Part shown: positions 1 through 8,431 of the stretch, in pieces | Position numbering within the stretch: the first letter of the stretch is position 1 | Layout of the letters: each line of letters opens with the position of its first letter | From: Pararhizobium gei | GTDB lineage: Bacteria; Pseudomonadota; Alphaproteobacteria; Rhizobiales; Rhizobiaceae | Assembly: GCF_029223885.1 (NCBI RefSeq) | Contig: NZ_CP119409.1 | Location: 4,268,501 to 4,332,500 of the forward strand | Direction: 5' to 3' | DNA: 64,000 bases | Translations under genes and position numbers: made by a program | Notes under the pieces: model-generated | Told to the model about the DNA's origin: nothing | The model's database searches: none | Seen by the model: only the letters and a program-made list of their open reading frames with translations

Positions 1-879
1 GAACTGTTCCGGATGCTTCGTCAATCGCTTTTCGGCGGCATAGGACAGAAAGGTGCCGATCTCCGCGCCGCCCGCCGGCATGGCGCCGATCGGAAAGCCG
101 ATCGCCGTGCCGCGCAGCCAGGGTTTCCAGGAGCGCGCCCAATCCTCGCGGCTCATCCAGACCGAGCCCTTGACAGCCTCGATCTTGTCGGGTCCGAGAT
201 TGCCCTGGGCGGCGATATAGAGGGACTCGCCGATGGCGAACATGGCGACGGCCAGGGTCGTGACTTCAATGCCGTCGAGCAGGTCGGGAACGCCGAAGCT
301 CAGGCGTGTCTGGCCCGTCAGCTGATCGATGCCGATGCAGGCAAGCGCAAAGCCGATGAACAGCGAGGTCAGGCCGCGCAGTGTCGAATCGCCGAAGGCG
401 GAGGACACCGTAACGAAGGCAAGCACCATGAGCGCGAAATATTCGCGCGGCCCGAACACCAGTGCCAGCTTGACGATGAACGGGGCGATGAAGGCGAGCC
501 CGATGGTTGCGATCAGACCGGCGACGAAGGAGCCGATCGCGGCCGTGGCGAGCGCCGGTCCGCCCCGCCCGGCCCGGGCCATCTTGTTTCCCTCGAGCGC
601 CGTGACGATCGAGGCGCTTTCGCCGGGTGTATTCAGGAGGATCGACGTGGTCGAACCACCATACATGCCGCCATAGTAGATGCCGGCGAACATGATAAGC
701 GAACCGGCGGGATCAAGCTTGTAGGTGACCGGCAGCAGAAGCGCCACCGTCAGCGCCGGTCCGATGCCCGGCAGAACGCCGACGGCAGTGCCGAGCGTCA
801 CGCCGATCAGTGCATAAAGAAGGTTCATCGGCTGGGCAGCGACGAGAATGCCCTGCATGAGAAAGTCGAAGGTGTTCAT
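1..879 (-). CDS. tctA: Tripartite tricarboxylate transporter large permease TctA (partial, C-terminus beyond window)
   Basis: Large membrane subunit of a TctABC secondary transporter, which takes up citrate-like di- or tricarboxylates in the inner membrane using a periplasmic binding protein. The frame starts with ATG at 877-879 and runs off the left edge, so only about 293 of the usual ~500 residues are visible. The sequence is hydrophobic throughout. It carries the family glycine/proline signatures near residue 37 (PGIGPALT) and near residues 70-90 ([18 protein letters not shown]). It lies 9 nt downstream of tctB on the same strand, giving the operon order tctC-tctB-tctA. Family assignment is firm; the substrate is not determined by sequence. 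The neighbouring TctD/TctE-like sensor system suggests induction by the substrate. Confidence 0.93.
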   Translation of the reverse strand, partial: MNTFDFLMQGILVAAQPMNLLYALIGVTLGTAVGVLPGIGPALTVALLLPVTYKLDPAGSLIMFAGIYYGGMYGGSTTSILLNTPGESASIVTALEGNKMARAGRGGPALATAAIGSFVAGLIATIGLAFIAPFIVKLALVFGPREYFALMVLAFVTVSSAFGDSTLRGLTSLFIGFALACIGIDQLTGQTRLSFGVPDLLDGIEVTTLAVAMFAIGESLYIAAQGNLGPDKIEAVKGSVWMSREDWARSWKPWLRGTAIGFPIGAMPAGGAEIGTFLSYAAEKRLTKHPEQF

Positions 880-888
880 CTCAGGGCC

Positions 889-1380
889 TTACCAAAACAG
901 GCGTTCGATCGGTCCCGCCGGGAGCGACAATTGCAGCAGACCGGCAAACACCAGCCATATGCCGAGACAGAGAATAATGCCGATCGGAATCGTCATCCAC
1001 ACTTTGCGTTTGCCAAAGGCCCCGGCCGTTGCGGCAAAGAGCAGACCGGTGGCAATCGAAAAGCCCGCGGTTTTCAAAAGCAGCATCTGGAGTGCAAGGC
1101 CGCCGATGATCCAGGCGACCGGCGCGATCTCCTGGCGTTCGCGCGCAGGAAAATCGCCTCGCCAGGCTTCGAAGACTGTCCAAGCGGCCAGGAGCAGCAG
1201 CCCACCTGCCACCACGAATGGAATGGTGGCAGGGCCGATGCCGGAATAGCCGCCCATGTTTGCAAGCCGGGAGGCGTCCCAGAAGATCACAGCGGCGAGT
1301 GCAGCCAGGAACACGGCGATGGCAAGCGCCGCCCAATCGGGGCGGCGCGTTTCCGTTGAAGGGATGTGACCCTTGCTCAT
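889..1380 (-). CDS. tctB: Tripartite tricarboxylate transporter small membrane subunit TctB
   Basis: Small inner-membrane subunit of the TctABC transporter; it pairs with TctA but its exact role is poorly defined. The 163-residue product has four hydrophobic stretches (about residues 18-38, 50-70, 88-108 and 125-150), the normal TctB size and topology. Its ATG overlaps the stop of tctC as ATGA (1377-1380), so translation is probably coupled, and tctA follows 9 nt later. TctB sequences are poorly conserved, so the call rests on topology, size and its place between tctC and tctA. Confidence 0.88.
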   Translation of the reverse strand: MSKGHIPSTETRRPDWAALAIAVFLAALAAVIFWDASRLANMGGYSGIGPATIPFVVAGGLLLLAAWTVFEAWRGDFPARERQEIAPVAWIIGGLALQMLLLKTAGFSIATGLLFAATAGAFGKRKVWMTIPIGIILCLGIWLVFAGLLQLSLPAGPIERLFW

Positions 1381-2321
1381 TGGACGAGACCGATGTCCTT
1401 GAGGACGGCTTCGGTTGCGGAGACATCCTTGGCGAGCTGTTCTTTGAAGGCGTCGCCGGCCAGATAGGTGTCCTGCCAGCCCTTGGTCTTCAGGGCTTCC
1501 TGCCAGCCGGCCGACTTCGCAAGCTTTTCGATGTCGGCAGACACGGCGGCCTTCTGATCGTCGGTCAGCCCGGGGGCTGCAGCGATCATGCGCCAGTTCT
1601 CTACCACGACATCGAGACCGCTTTCCTTGATCGTCGGAGCATCGATGCCGGCAAGACGCTCGGCACTGGAGACGGCGAGAAGTCTCAGCGTGCCGGCCTT
1701 GACCTGGGATTCGAACTCACCATAGCCGGAAATGCCGGCGGTCACCTGACTGCCGAGAATTGCCGCCAGTGCCTCGCCACCGCCGGAGAAGGCGATGTAA
1801 TTGATCTTGGTGGGATCGACGCCTGCAGCCTTGGCGATCAGTCCGACGGCGATATGGTCTGTGCCGCCTGCCGAACCGCCACCCCAGGATACGGCGCCCG
1901 GATCCTTCTTCAGCGCCTCGACAAGGTCGCCGAACGTCTTCAGCGGCGAATCCGCCGGGACCACGATCGCTTCATACTCGCCGGTCAGGCGCGCGATCGG
2001 AGTAACGTCGGCGAGTGTCACCGGCGACTTGTTGGTGAGGATGGCGCCAACCATGACATAGCCACCGACGATCAGAGAATTTGGATTGCCCTTCGCCTGG
2101 CTGGCGAACTGTGCAAGTCCGATGGTGCCTCCGGCGCCGGGCACGTTCTGGACCTGGACATTGCCGGAAATGCCTTCCTGCTGCATCACGGTCTGGATCG
2201 ACCGGGCCGTCTGGTCCCAGCCGCCGCCCGGATTGGCCGGGGCGATGATCGTGTAGTCGGCGGCAAAGGCCGGAAGCGCGAGCGCGCCGGCCAGAATGGA
2301 TGCGAGAAAAATATGTTTCAA
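1377..2321 (-). CDS. tctC: Tripartite tricarboxylate transporter periplasmic binding protein TctC
   Basis: Periplasmic substrate-binding subunit of the TctABC transporter (Bug/TctC family). I chose a TTG start at 2319-2321 because it sits 6 nt after a GGAGGA ribosome site and opens a clean Sec signal peptide ([19 protein letters not shown], cleaved near residue 22). The open frame extends further upstream to 2489 but adds no signal-like sequence. The mature part has Bug-family signatures such as the early [11 protein letters not shown] and the [11 protein letters not shown] stretch. Length 314 residues is typical. The stop overlaps the tctB start. A TGTCA-N6-TGACA palindrome lies upstream at 2497-2512 and could bind the neighbouring response regulator. 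Confidence 0.92.
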   Translation of the reverse strand: MKHIFLASILAGALALPAFAADYTIIAPANPGGGWDQTARSIQTVMQQEGISGNVQVQNVPGAGGTIGLAQFASQAKGNPNSLIVGGYVMVGAILTNKSPVTLADVTPIARLTGEYEAIVVPADSPLKTFGDLVEALKKDPGAVSWGGGSAGGTDHIAVGLIAKAAGVDPTKINYIAFSGGGEALAAILGSQVTAGISGYGEFESQVKAGTLRLLAVSSAERLAGIDAPTIKESGLDVVVENWRMIAAAPGLTDDQKAAVSADIEKLAKSAGWQEALKTKGWQDTYLAGDAFKEQLAKDVSATEAVLKDIGLVQ

Positions 2322-2496
2322 GATTAGTCCTCCGTCAGGCGCGCTCGTTGACTGGCGCGCGATTTCAACTTTGCGGACGGGGATTTGGCTCACGTGCAAT
2401 CCGGCGTTTTGACGCCGGTATGGTGAAACTCCTCCCATACGCCCTTTATCATCCGCCTCCACGGACGATGAAGAACTGCAAGGCACCATAAAAAGC

Positions 2497-2512
2497 TGTC
2501 ATTTACCTGACA
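2497..2512. promoter_or_regulatory. Inverted repeat TGTCA-N6-TGACA upstream of tctCBA
   Basis: A perfect 5-bp inverted repeat with a 6-nt spacer, about 175 nt upstream of the tctC start and between tctC and the end of the periplasmic binding protein gene. It is the only clear palindrome I saw in this leader. Dyad or repeat sites of this size are common for OmpR-type response regulators such as the TctD-like protein encoded nearby, but binding is an inference. Confidence 0.3.
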
Positions 2513-2558
2513 TTGCCGGGCCTTGCCCGATTAATCTCTCTTAATTTTCCGGCTTCGT

Positions 2559-3626
2559 CTACTGGAGCCGCAGAACTTCGTTCCATCGGGCAATCAGTCG
2601 GGCCCGCTTGACCTGGTCGAGATAGACCATCAAGCCCGGACTGACCGGCACCGGCCGCAATTGCGCGCCCAGCAGGTCCCGCATCGTGCTGGCGGTGTTG
2701 GCGCCGGCGACATCGGGACTGACGGCCGGGATCTGCAACTCCCGCGCCATGATCGACTGCCCTTCCTTCGACATGAAGAACTCCAGGTAGCGCCTTCCGA
2801 GATCCGGCGCCGCCGCCGCCTGCGGCACGAGACCTATCCGTGACATGACGACTGTGTAATCCCTCGGCAGGACGATGCCGACATCCGGGTGACGGGAGGC
2901 CCAGTCCGCGGCATAGGAGCCAAGAATATTGTAGCCGAGCACGAAGCGGCCGTCCGAGACGCGCTCCAGGATGGCCGAACTGGTCGAATAAAGCTTCACG
3001 CCTGCCGCACCCATGGCCTGGATGACGGACCAGATATCGCCGAACTGCTCCTGATCGCGGGCCATGAACAGGAAGCCGACGCCTGAGCGCTCGATGTCGT
3101 AGGTGCCGATCTTGCCGAATACGTCGCTCCCCTGCTGCCTCAGATAATCGACGAATTCCCCCCGTGTCGAAGGCGGTTTTTCCTTGCTGAAGCTTGGCTT
3201 GTGATAGACGAAGACAGCAGGCTCGAAAGTCAGGGCGTAGGCAGTGTTGCGCCAGTTTGCCCATGCGGGCCAGCGGCCGCTCATCGGCAGGTCGCTGCGC
3301 TGTGCATAACCGTCATTGCTCAGCTTGACCTGAAGATCCATCGCCGAGGAAAAAGCGAAATCGGCGGTTTTTTGGCCGGCATCGGTTTCCCTGACGATGC
3401 GATCATAGATTTCGCCTGTGAGCATATCGTCATAACGCACCGCCACATCCGGATTGGCGGCCTGGAACCCCCTGATCATCGGCAGCGCGAGGGGTTCGTC
3501 GAGCGATGAATACACGGTGAGCACCGGCGCCTCGACATTTCCGGACCGCGCCGGAAAGTCGGAAGATCGGGCAATGGCCGGCAGCAACAGTTGCCCCAGA
3601 AGGCAAAGAAACAAAAGGAGGCGCAT
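2559..3626 (-). CDS. Periplasmic ABC-type solute-binding protein (AfuA/PgtC-like), probable sensor accessory
   Basis: Periplasmic binding protein of the family 1 / iron-binding (AfuA, FutA, PgtC) type, 355 residues. I chose ATG 3624-3626 because it follows a GGAGG-like site and starts a signal peptide (MRLLLFLCLLGQLLLPAIA). The mature protein has the family pattern VYSSLDEPLALPMIRGFQ, where the binding lobe begins. No permease or ATPase gene accompanies it. Instead it is divergent from, and 77 nt away from, a TctD/TctE-like two-component system. In enterobacterial PgtABC, an AfuA-like protein (PgtC) works with a sensor kinase and response regulator to control a transporter. By analogy this protein may present ligand to the kinase; that role is inferred. 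Confidence 0.8.
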   Translation of the reverse strand: MRLLLFLCLLGQLLLPAIARSSDFPARSGNVEAPVLTVYSSLDEPLALPMIRGFQAANPDVAVRYDDMLTGEIYDRIVRETDAGQKTADFAFSSAMDLQVKLSNDGYAQRSDLPMSGRWPAWANWRNTAYALTFEPAVFVYHKPSFSKEKPPSTRGEFVDYLRQQGSDVFGKIGTYDIERSGVGFLFMARDQEQFGDIWSVIQAMGAAGVKLYSTSSAILERVSDGRFVLGYNILGSYAADWASRHPDVGIVLPRDYTVVMSRIGLVPQAAAAPDLGRRYLEFFMSKEGQSIMARELQIPAVSPDVAGANTASTMRDLLGAQLRPVPVSPGLMVYLDQVKRARLIARWNEVLRLQ

Positions 3627-3703
3627 AAAAGGATATTGCCGCAGCCGCGGCCCGTTCACAAGCGGGTGGGTCGCGGCTAGGATGGTGCGGGGAGACTTGA
3701 ACG

Positions 3704-4378
3704 TTGCGCATTCTTTTGGTCGAGGACAATACGGCACTTTCGGAAGGGCTTTTGGCCATCCTGCGCGGCAGCGGTTATGCGGTCGACGTCGTCCGCGACG
3801 GCGCATCCGCCGATGCCGTTACGGCAACCGAGAATTTCGACCTTGTGATCCTCGACCTGACTTTGCCCGAAATGGACGGGCTCGATGTCCTGCGCTCGAT
3901 GCGCTCGCGCCAGAACAAGGCGGCCGTCCTGATCCTCACCGCGCGCGGCACGCAGGAGGAAAAAGTCCGCGGTCTCGACCTCGGCGCCGACGACTATATG
4001 ATCAAGCCCTTCGATATCGGCGAGTTCGAGGCCCGCGTCCGGGTTCTCCTGCGTCGGCAGGCAGGGCTACGCTCGTCCCTTGTCAGTTACGGCGGAATTT
4101 CCTTCGACCTCAATTCGCGCAGTTTTTCCGCAGGCGGCGTGCCGCTCGATATCCCCACCCGCGAACTCGGACTGCTGGAAACCCTCTTCCTGCGCGCCGG
4201 AAAAGTCGTCGCCAAGGAGGCGATCATCCAGTCCCTCACGGCATTCAACGACGATCTGAGCGCCAATGCGATCGAGCAATATGTCAGCCGGCTCCGCAAA
4301 CGCCTGGCGCCGCACGGCCTGACCGTCAGAACGGCACGCGGCATCGGCTATTATCTCGACAGAATCGCGGATTCCTGA
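3704..4378 (+). CDS. tctD: OmpR-family response regulator, TctD-like
   Basis: DNA-binding response regulator of 224 residues. The receiver domain spans about residues 1-115, with the phospho-acceptor Asp51 in VILDLTLPEMDG, the acidic pair near residue 8 (VEDN) and the conserved Lys101 (MIKPFD). A winged-helix OmpR/PhoB-type DNA-binding domain occupies about residues 125-222. I used the TTG start at 3704-3706, which gives the standard receiver N-terminus (RILLVEDN) and follows a GGGGAGA site. The stop overlaps the kinase start as TGATG. Together with the flanking tctCBA genes it most likely activates tricarboxylate uptake. QseB/TctD-like is the closest general family. Confidence 0.9.
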   Translation: MRILLVEDNTALSEGLLAILRGSGYAVDVVRDGASADAVTATENFDLVILDLTLPEMDGLDVLRSMRSRQNKAAVLILTARGTQEEKVRGLDLGADDYMIKPFDIGEFEARVRVLLRRQAGLRSSLVSYGGISFDLNSRSFSAGGVPLDIPTRELGLLETLFLRAGKVVAKEAIIQSLTAFNDDLSANAIEQYVSRLRKRLAPHGLTVRTARGIGYYLDRIADS

Positions 4379-5769
4379 TGGTGCAGGCCGCCTATTCCCT
4401 GCGCCGCCGGCTTCTCGCCTGGCTGTTGATCGCGACGGCGGTGATTGGCTGCATCGCGCTGATCGACACATATCGCGAGGCGGTCAGAACAGCCAATACC
4501 GTGTCCGACCGCGTCCTGGCCGGTTCGGCCCTGGCGATCGCCGAGCGTGTCGTCGTGGCGGAAGACGGCTCCCTGCAAGTAGACATACCCTATGTCGCGC
4601 TGGAAATGCTAACGTCGGCAGCCCAGGACCGCGTTTTCTACCGGGTCGACGGTCCCCCCGGACAGTTCATTACCGGCTACCAGAACTTGCCATCCCTGAC
4701 GGACACGGACGGCCAGACCGCGGCCTATGCGGATGCAGAGTTTCGCGGCGAGCCGATCCGTATCGCTGCCCTGCAACGGTCCGCCTCCACAGGTATCAAA
4801 TCGGTTCCTTTCGTCGTGACAGTCGCCGAAACGACGATTGCCCGGCGTCAGCTTACCCAGGCAATCCTGCTGCGCTCCGCGCTGCGGCTCGTAACGATGA
4901 TCCTGGGCGCCGCCGCAATCGTGTGGGTGGCAGTGACGTTTTCGTTGCGGCCGCTTTACCGGCTGAGCGATGCGATCGCCGAGCGCAATCCGGGCGATCT
5001 GCATCCAATCCGGCAATCCGTGCCCCGCGAGGTCGAAGGCCTGGTCGAGACGGTGAATTCCTTCATGGTGCGGCTCCAATCGGCACTGGATGCACTCCGG
5101 CATTTTTCCGGCAATGCCAGCCATCAATTGCGCACGCCGCTGGCAATCATCCGGACGCAGCTGACACTCTCGGCCCGGGCAACGACGTTGGAAGAAGCGC
5201 AACACGCAGCCCGCAAGGGCGACGAAGCCGTGGCCCACGCCGAACGCATTCTCGCGCAGTTGCTTCTCATGGCAAAGATCGACGCCGCCGGTTCGCAGAA
5301 GCCGGAGCCGCCCGATATCATCGATCTTGTTCGGCTGGCGCGGCAAATGACGGGGGAAAGAGTTCCGGGCGCGGGCGACGCCGGCATGGATCTGGGCTTC
5401 GAGGGGGAGGGCGAGGCGTTGATCCGAGCCGCGCCGCTTCTGATCGAGGAACTGCTGCGCAACCTGATCGAAAACGCGATTGCCTATGCTGGTCGCGGGG
5501 CGGAAGTGACGGTTCGGGTTAAAACCGCGGGCGCGAAAGTTCTGCTCGATGTGGAAGACAACGGCCCGGGCATTCCACTGGCTGAACGGCAGGTCGCACG
5601 CCAGCGCTTTGCACGCGGCGGACGCGGCGAAGCGCCGGGAATGGGTCTTGGTCTTCCGATCGTCGAAGAAATCGCCGGTCTTTTCGGCGGACACCTGACG
5701 CTGGGCGACGGACCGGACGGCAAAGGGCTGAAAGCCTCGATCTCGTTCCCGGCCGCGGGCTCAACCTAG
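4378..5769 (+). CDS. tctE: Sensor histidine kinase, TctE-like
   Basis: Membrane sensor kinase of 463 residues, starting at the ATG that overlaps the response-regulator stop. Two membrane segments (about 14-30 and 170-188) flank a periplasmic region of ~140 residues matching the TctE/2CSK N-terminal sensor type. The HisKA box holds the phospho-acceptor His249 (ASHQLRTPLAI). The ATPase domain shows an N box near 362-366 (NLIEN), G1 at 394-400 (DNGPGIP) and G2 at 421-426 (GMGLGL). All catalytic motifs are intact. With the upstream regulator it forms a two-gene operon next to a Tct transporter and a lone periplasmic binding protein, so a carboxylate ligand is likely. Confidence 0.9.
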   Translation: MVQAAYSLRRRLLAWLLIATAVIGCIALIDTYREAVRTANTVSDRVLAGSALAIAERVVVAEDGSLQVDIPYVALEMLTSAAQDRVFYRVDGPPGQFITGYQNLPSLTDTDGQTAAYADAEFRGEPIRIAALQRSASTGIKSVPFVVTVAETTIARRQLTQAILLRSALRLVTMILGAAAIVWVAVTFSLRPLYRLSDAIAERNPGDLHPIRQSVPREVEGLVETVNSFMVRLQSALDALRHFSGNASHQLRTPLAIIRTQLTLSARATTLEEAQHAARKGDEAVAHAERILAQLLLMAKIDAAGSQKPEPPDIIDLVRLARQMTGERVPGAGDAGMDLGFEGEGEALIRAAPLLIEELLRNLIENAIAYAGRGAEVTVRVKTAGAKVLLDVEDNGPGIPLAERQVARQRFARGGRGEAPGMGLGLPIVEEIAGLFGGHLTLGDGPDGKGLKASISFPAAGST

Positions 5770-5888
5770 CGGTGGCGACCCGTCATCAACGAGGACGTTT
5801 CACGGGTCTGAACGAGAAGGATCGCGTTCCAGATCATCTGGACAAAACCGCGATCAGACGGGTTCGACAGCTTGCGCTGCGAAAACAT
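5766..5888 (-). CDS. Possible small protein of unknown function (40 aa)
   Basis: A short frame whose ATG at 5886-5888 is preceded by GGAG at a good distance. The product begins MFSQRKLSNPSDRGFVQ and is basic. I recognise no family. It converges on tctE and overlaps its last bases by 4 nt. An in-frame extension to 6086 exists but has no ribosome site and unlikely composition. It may be a small leader or stress peptide, or a chance frame. Confidence 0.25.
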   Translation of the reverse strand: MFSQRKLSNPSDRGFVQMIWNAILLVQTRETSSLMTGRHR

Positions 5889-6058
5889 GATAAGCTCCAT
5901 AGCATTGTTAAGAGGTGCAGATAGCATCCGGCACTGGAATTGGCCAGAGCGTCTCAAGCTGATCAGCCCTGCGCGCCGCACATGACTTCGATTTCCGAAA
6001 TTGAACGGCACAATATGCCAAATACAAGTGACGCAACCTGTAACGACCCACGCAGTCA

Positions 6059-6868
6059 TCAAAAGGTCGGCGGTGTATTGATCCACAGCAACACGGTCTC
6101 GCCATCATGCCGATTGGTCCAGGCATGGCGTTTCCGACTTTCGAAATAGAGCGAGTCGCCGGGCATGAGGTCATAGAATTCCTCGGCTTCGAGGACGAAT
6201 TCCACACGGCCGGAAAGCACATGGACAAACTCTTCGCCGTCATGTTCATAGGCGCCTTCGCTGGAGGCGCCGGGCGCCAGCACGAAGCGATGGCAATCCA
6301 TCTGGTTTCGCCCTTCCGCCAGGAGTTGGACCGTCACTCCGGACGTCGTGCGCGGCCAGGCCCGCCACTCACCCGCCCGCACCAGCGCCCGAACCTGTGG
6401 CTCGTCCTCACCTGACAGGCTGGAGACGGTGGTGCCGAAATAGTCCGCGAGGTTGTGCAGCACTGCAATGGAGACACCCTGGGAAGTGCGCTCCAGGGTC
6501 GAAAGAACCGACGGTGCAATACCGATGTCTGCTGAAACCTGCTCCAGCGTCTTGCCGTTCGCGTGCCTTAGGCTGCGGAGCTTGCGGCCGACCTGCATCG
6601 TGGAGGCTTCCGCAGCGGCAGGTAAGCCGCCATCGGCCAAAGCTTCGGCTTCGAGCGCCTCGCGGATGGCCGCCGGGTTGAGTCCGCGCTCGGACCGCAG
6701 GAAAGAAACGCGTTGGAGACGCGCGATGTCGCTCTCACCATAGTACCGGTGTCCGGTCACCGTCCGATCGGGAACAACCAGTCCTTGCGTCTCCCACAGA
6801 CGGAGCGTCGATGACGAAACGCCGGCCAGCCTTGCAGCCTCCGCAACCTTGTAGCGGACCCTGGTCAT
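6059..6868 (-). CDS. MerR + XRE (Cro/CI) + cupin three-domain transcriptional regulator
   Basis: Regulator of 269 residues combining three modules: a MerR-type helix-turn-helix (about 5-70; SSSTLRLWETQGLV), a second HTH of the Cro/CI type (about 92-150; LEQVSADIGIAPSVLSTLER), and a C-terminal cupin (about 190-262; EHDGEEFVHVLSGRVEF then PGDSLYFES). XRE-cupin proteins typically control amine, amino-acid or aldehyde catabolism through a small ligand in the cupin. The added MerR domain is less usual. It is divergent from gabT with a 181-nt AT-rich spacer, so the GABA genes are its probable targets. Domain calls are firm; the ligand is not known. Confidence 0.85.
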   Translation of the reverse strand: MTRVRYKVAEAARLAGVSSSTLRLWETQGLVVPDRTVTGHRYYGESDIARLQRVSFLRSERGLNPAAIREALEAEALADGGLPAAAEASTMQVGRKLRSLRHANGKTLEQVSADIGIAPSVLSTLERTSQGVSIAVLHNLADYFGTTVSSLSGEDEPQVRALVRAGEWRAWPRTTSGVTVQLLAEGRNQMDCHRFVLAPGASSEGAYEHDGEEFVHVLSGRVEFVLEAEEFYDLMPGDSLYFESRKRHAWTNRHDGETVLLWINTPPTF

Positions 6869-7049
6869 TGGCGGTTTTGCCCTTTGTTCACGTCGTCACC
6901 CATTCCCGACCACCGACCCGGCTCCCGCTGAAGCAGCGTTGCCGAGGCGGAAGACATAAGAGACTCTGCTTCATTCCATCACCAAAATGAATTTGCAAAC
7001 TTACAGAAAAAATATAAGATTTAAAGGATAAACCCACGCTAAAAACAGG

Positions 7050-8327
7050 ATGAGTTTCGTGACCAGTTTGACCGACCGCAAGAACGCAGCCATTTCCCGC
7101 GGCGTGGGTATGACGACTCAGATCTATGCCGACCGAGCGGAAAATGCTGAAATCTGGGACAAGGACGGCAACCGTTACATCGATTTCGCCTCCGGCATCG
7201 CCGTGGTCAATACCGGTCATCGTCATCCCCGGGTGATCGAGGCCGTCAAGGCGCAGATCGACCGTTTTACCCATACGTGCCATCAGGTCGTGCCCTATGA
7301 AACCTATGTGCATCTGGCCGAGCGCCTCAATGCGCTGCTGCCGGGGGATTTCGCCAAGAAGACGATCTTCGTCACCACCGGCGCCGAGGCTGTGGAAAAT
7401 GCCGTCAAGATCGCCCGCGCCGCGACGGGTCGTCAGGCGATCATCGCCTTTGGCGGTGGTTTCCATGGCCGCACGTTCATGGGCATGGCCCTGACGGGCA
7501 AGGTAGCGCCCTACAAGATCGGTTTCGGCGCCATGCCGGGCGATGTTTTCCACGCGCCTTTCCCGATCGAGCTCCACGGCGTCACTGTCGAGCAGGCGCT
7601 GGCGGCCCTGAAGAAGCTTTTTGCCGCCGATGTCGATCCCGGCCGGGTGGCCGCGATTATTCTGGAACCCGTTCAGGGCGAGGGCGGCTTCTATCCGGCG
7701 CCGCCGGCCTTTATGCGCGCCCTTCGCGATATCTGCGACCAGCATGGAATTCTCCTGATCGCCGACGAAGTGCAGACCGGCTTTGCCCGCACCGGCAGGC
7801 TCTTTGCCATGGAGCTTTACGACGTGGCAGCGGACCTGACGACCATGGCGAAAAGCCTTGCCGGCGGTTTTCCGCTCGCCGCCGTCACCGGCCGTGCCGA
7901 CATCATGGATGCTCCGGCTCCCGGCGGGCTTGGCGGCACCTATGGCGGCAATCCGCTTGGGATCGCCGCGGCCCATGCCGTGCTCGACGTGATCGAGGAT
8001 GAAAAGCTTTGCGAACGCGCCGAGCAGCTGGGTGGCCGCCTGAAGCAGAGGCTCGCCGCGATCCGCGAACAGGTCCCGGAGATCGTCGACATTCGTGGCC
8101 CGGGCTTCATGAACGCGGTTGAGTTCAACGATGTCGCGACCAATCTGCCGAGCGCCGATTTCGCCAACCGGGTGCGCCTGATCGCGCTGGACAAGGGCTT
8201 GATCCTGCTTACCTGCGGCGTCCATGGCAATGTCATCCGCTTTCTGGCGCCGATTACGATCGAGGACGCGGTTTTCGCCGAAGCGCTGGACATACTGGAA
8301 AGCGCCATCATGCAGGCGCGTGCCTGA
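7050..8327 (+). CDS. gabT: 4-aminobutyrate aminotransferase GabT
   Basis: PLP-dependent class III aminotransferase converting GABA and 2-oxoglutarate to succinate semialdehyde and glutamate. The 425-residue product has the phosphate-binding stretch near 109-116 (TTGAEAVE), Asp239 contacting the pyridine nitrogen (IADEVQTG) and the PLP lysine Lys268 (TTMAKSLAGG). The ATG at 7050 has poor ribosome-site spacing; the in-frame GTG at 7059 sits 8 nt after AGGA and gives an N-terminus more like other GabT proteins (VTSLTDRK), so it may be the true start. gabD follows after 104 nt. Related taurine or putrescine aminotransferases cannot be excluded, but pairing with a succinate-semialdehyde dehydrogenase favours GABA. 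Confidence 0.9.
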   Translation: MSFVTSLTDRKNAAISRGVGMTTQIYADRAENAEIWDKDGNRYIDFASGIAVVNTGHRHPRVIEAVKAQIDRFTHTCHQVVPYETYVHLAERLNALLPGDFAKKTIFVTTGAEAVENAVKIARAATGRQAIIAFGGGFHGRTFMGMALTGKVAPYKIGFGAMPGDVFHAPFPIELHGVTVEQALAALKKLFAADVDPGRVAAIILEPVQGEGGFYPAPPAFMRALRDICDQHGILLIADEVQTGFARTGRLFAMELYDVAADLTTMAKSLAGGFPLAAVTGRADIMDAPAPGGLGGTYGGNPLGIAAAHAVLDVIEDEKLCERAEQLGGRLKQRLAAIREQVPEIVDIRGPGFMNAVEFNDVATNLPSADFANRVRLIALDKGLILLTCGVHGNVIRFLAPITIEDAVFAEALDILESAIMQARA

Positions 8328-8431
8328 ACGGGCACCGCCGCACAGTGAGCCGCTTCAGGCATCCGGTGGATCTTCCATCGGGTCTGTCGGCGTAGCGAAG
8401 CAATCTCGGGCGACTGCCGAGGATATTACCG

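Noticed and set aside
13..1359. Plus-strand open frame of 448 codons opposite tctA and tctB
   Set aside because: Antisense to recognisable Tct genes; Arg/Gly/Gln-rich shadow composition.
2510..2540. CGGGC/GCCCG hairpin downstream of the periplasmic binding protein gene as a terminator
   Set aside because: The stem is only 5 bp and no T-run follows on the transcribed strand.
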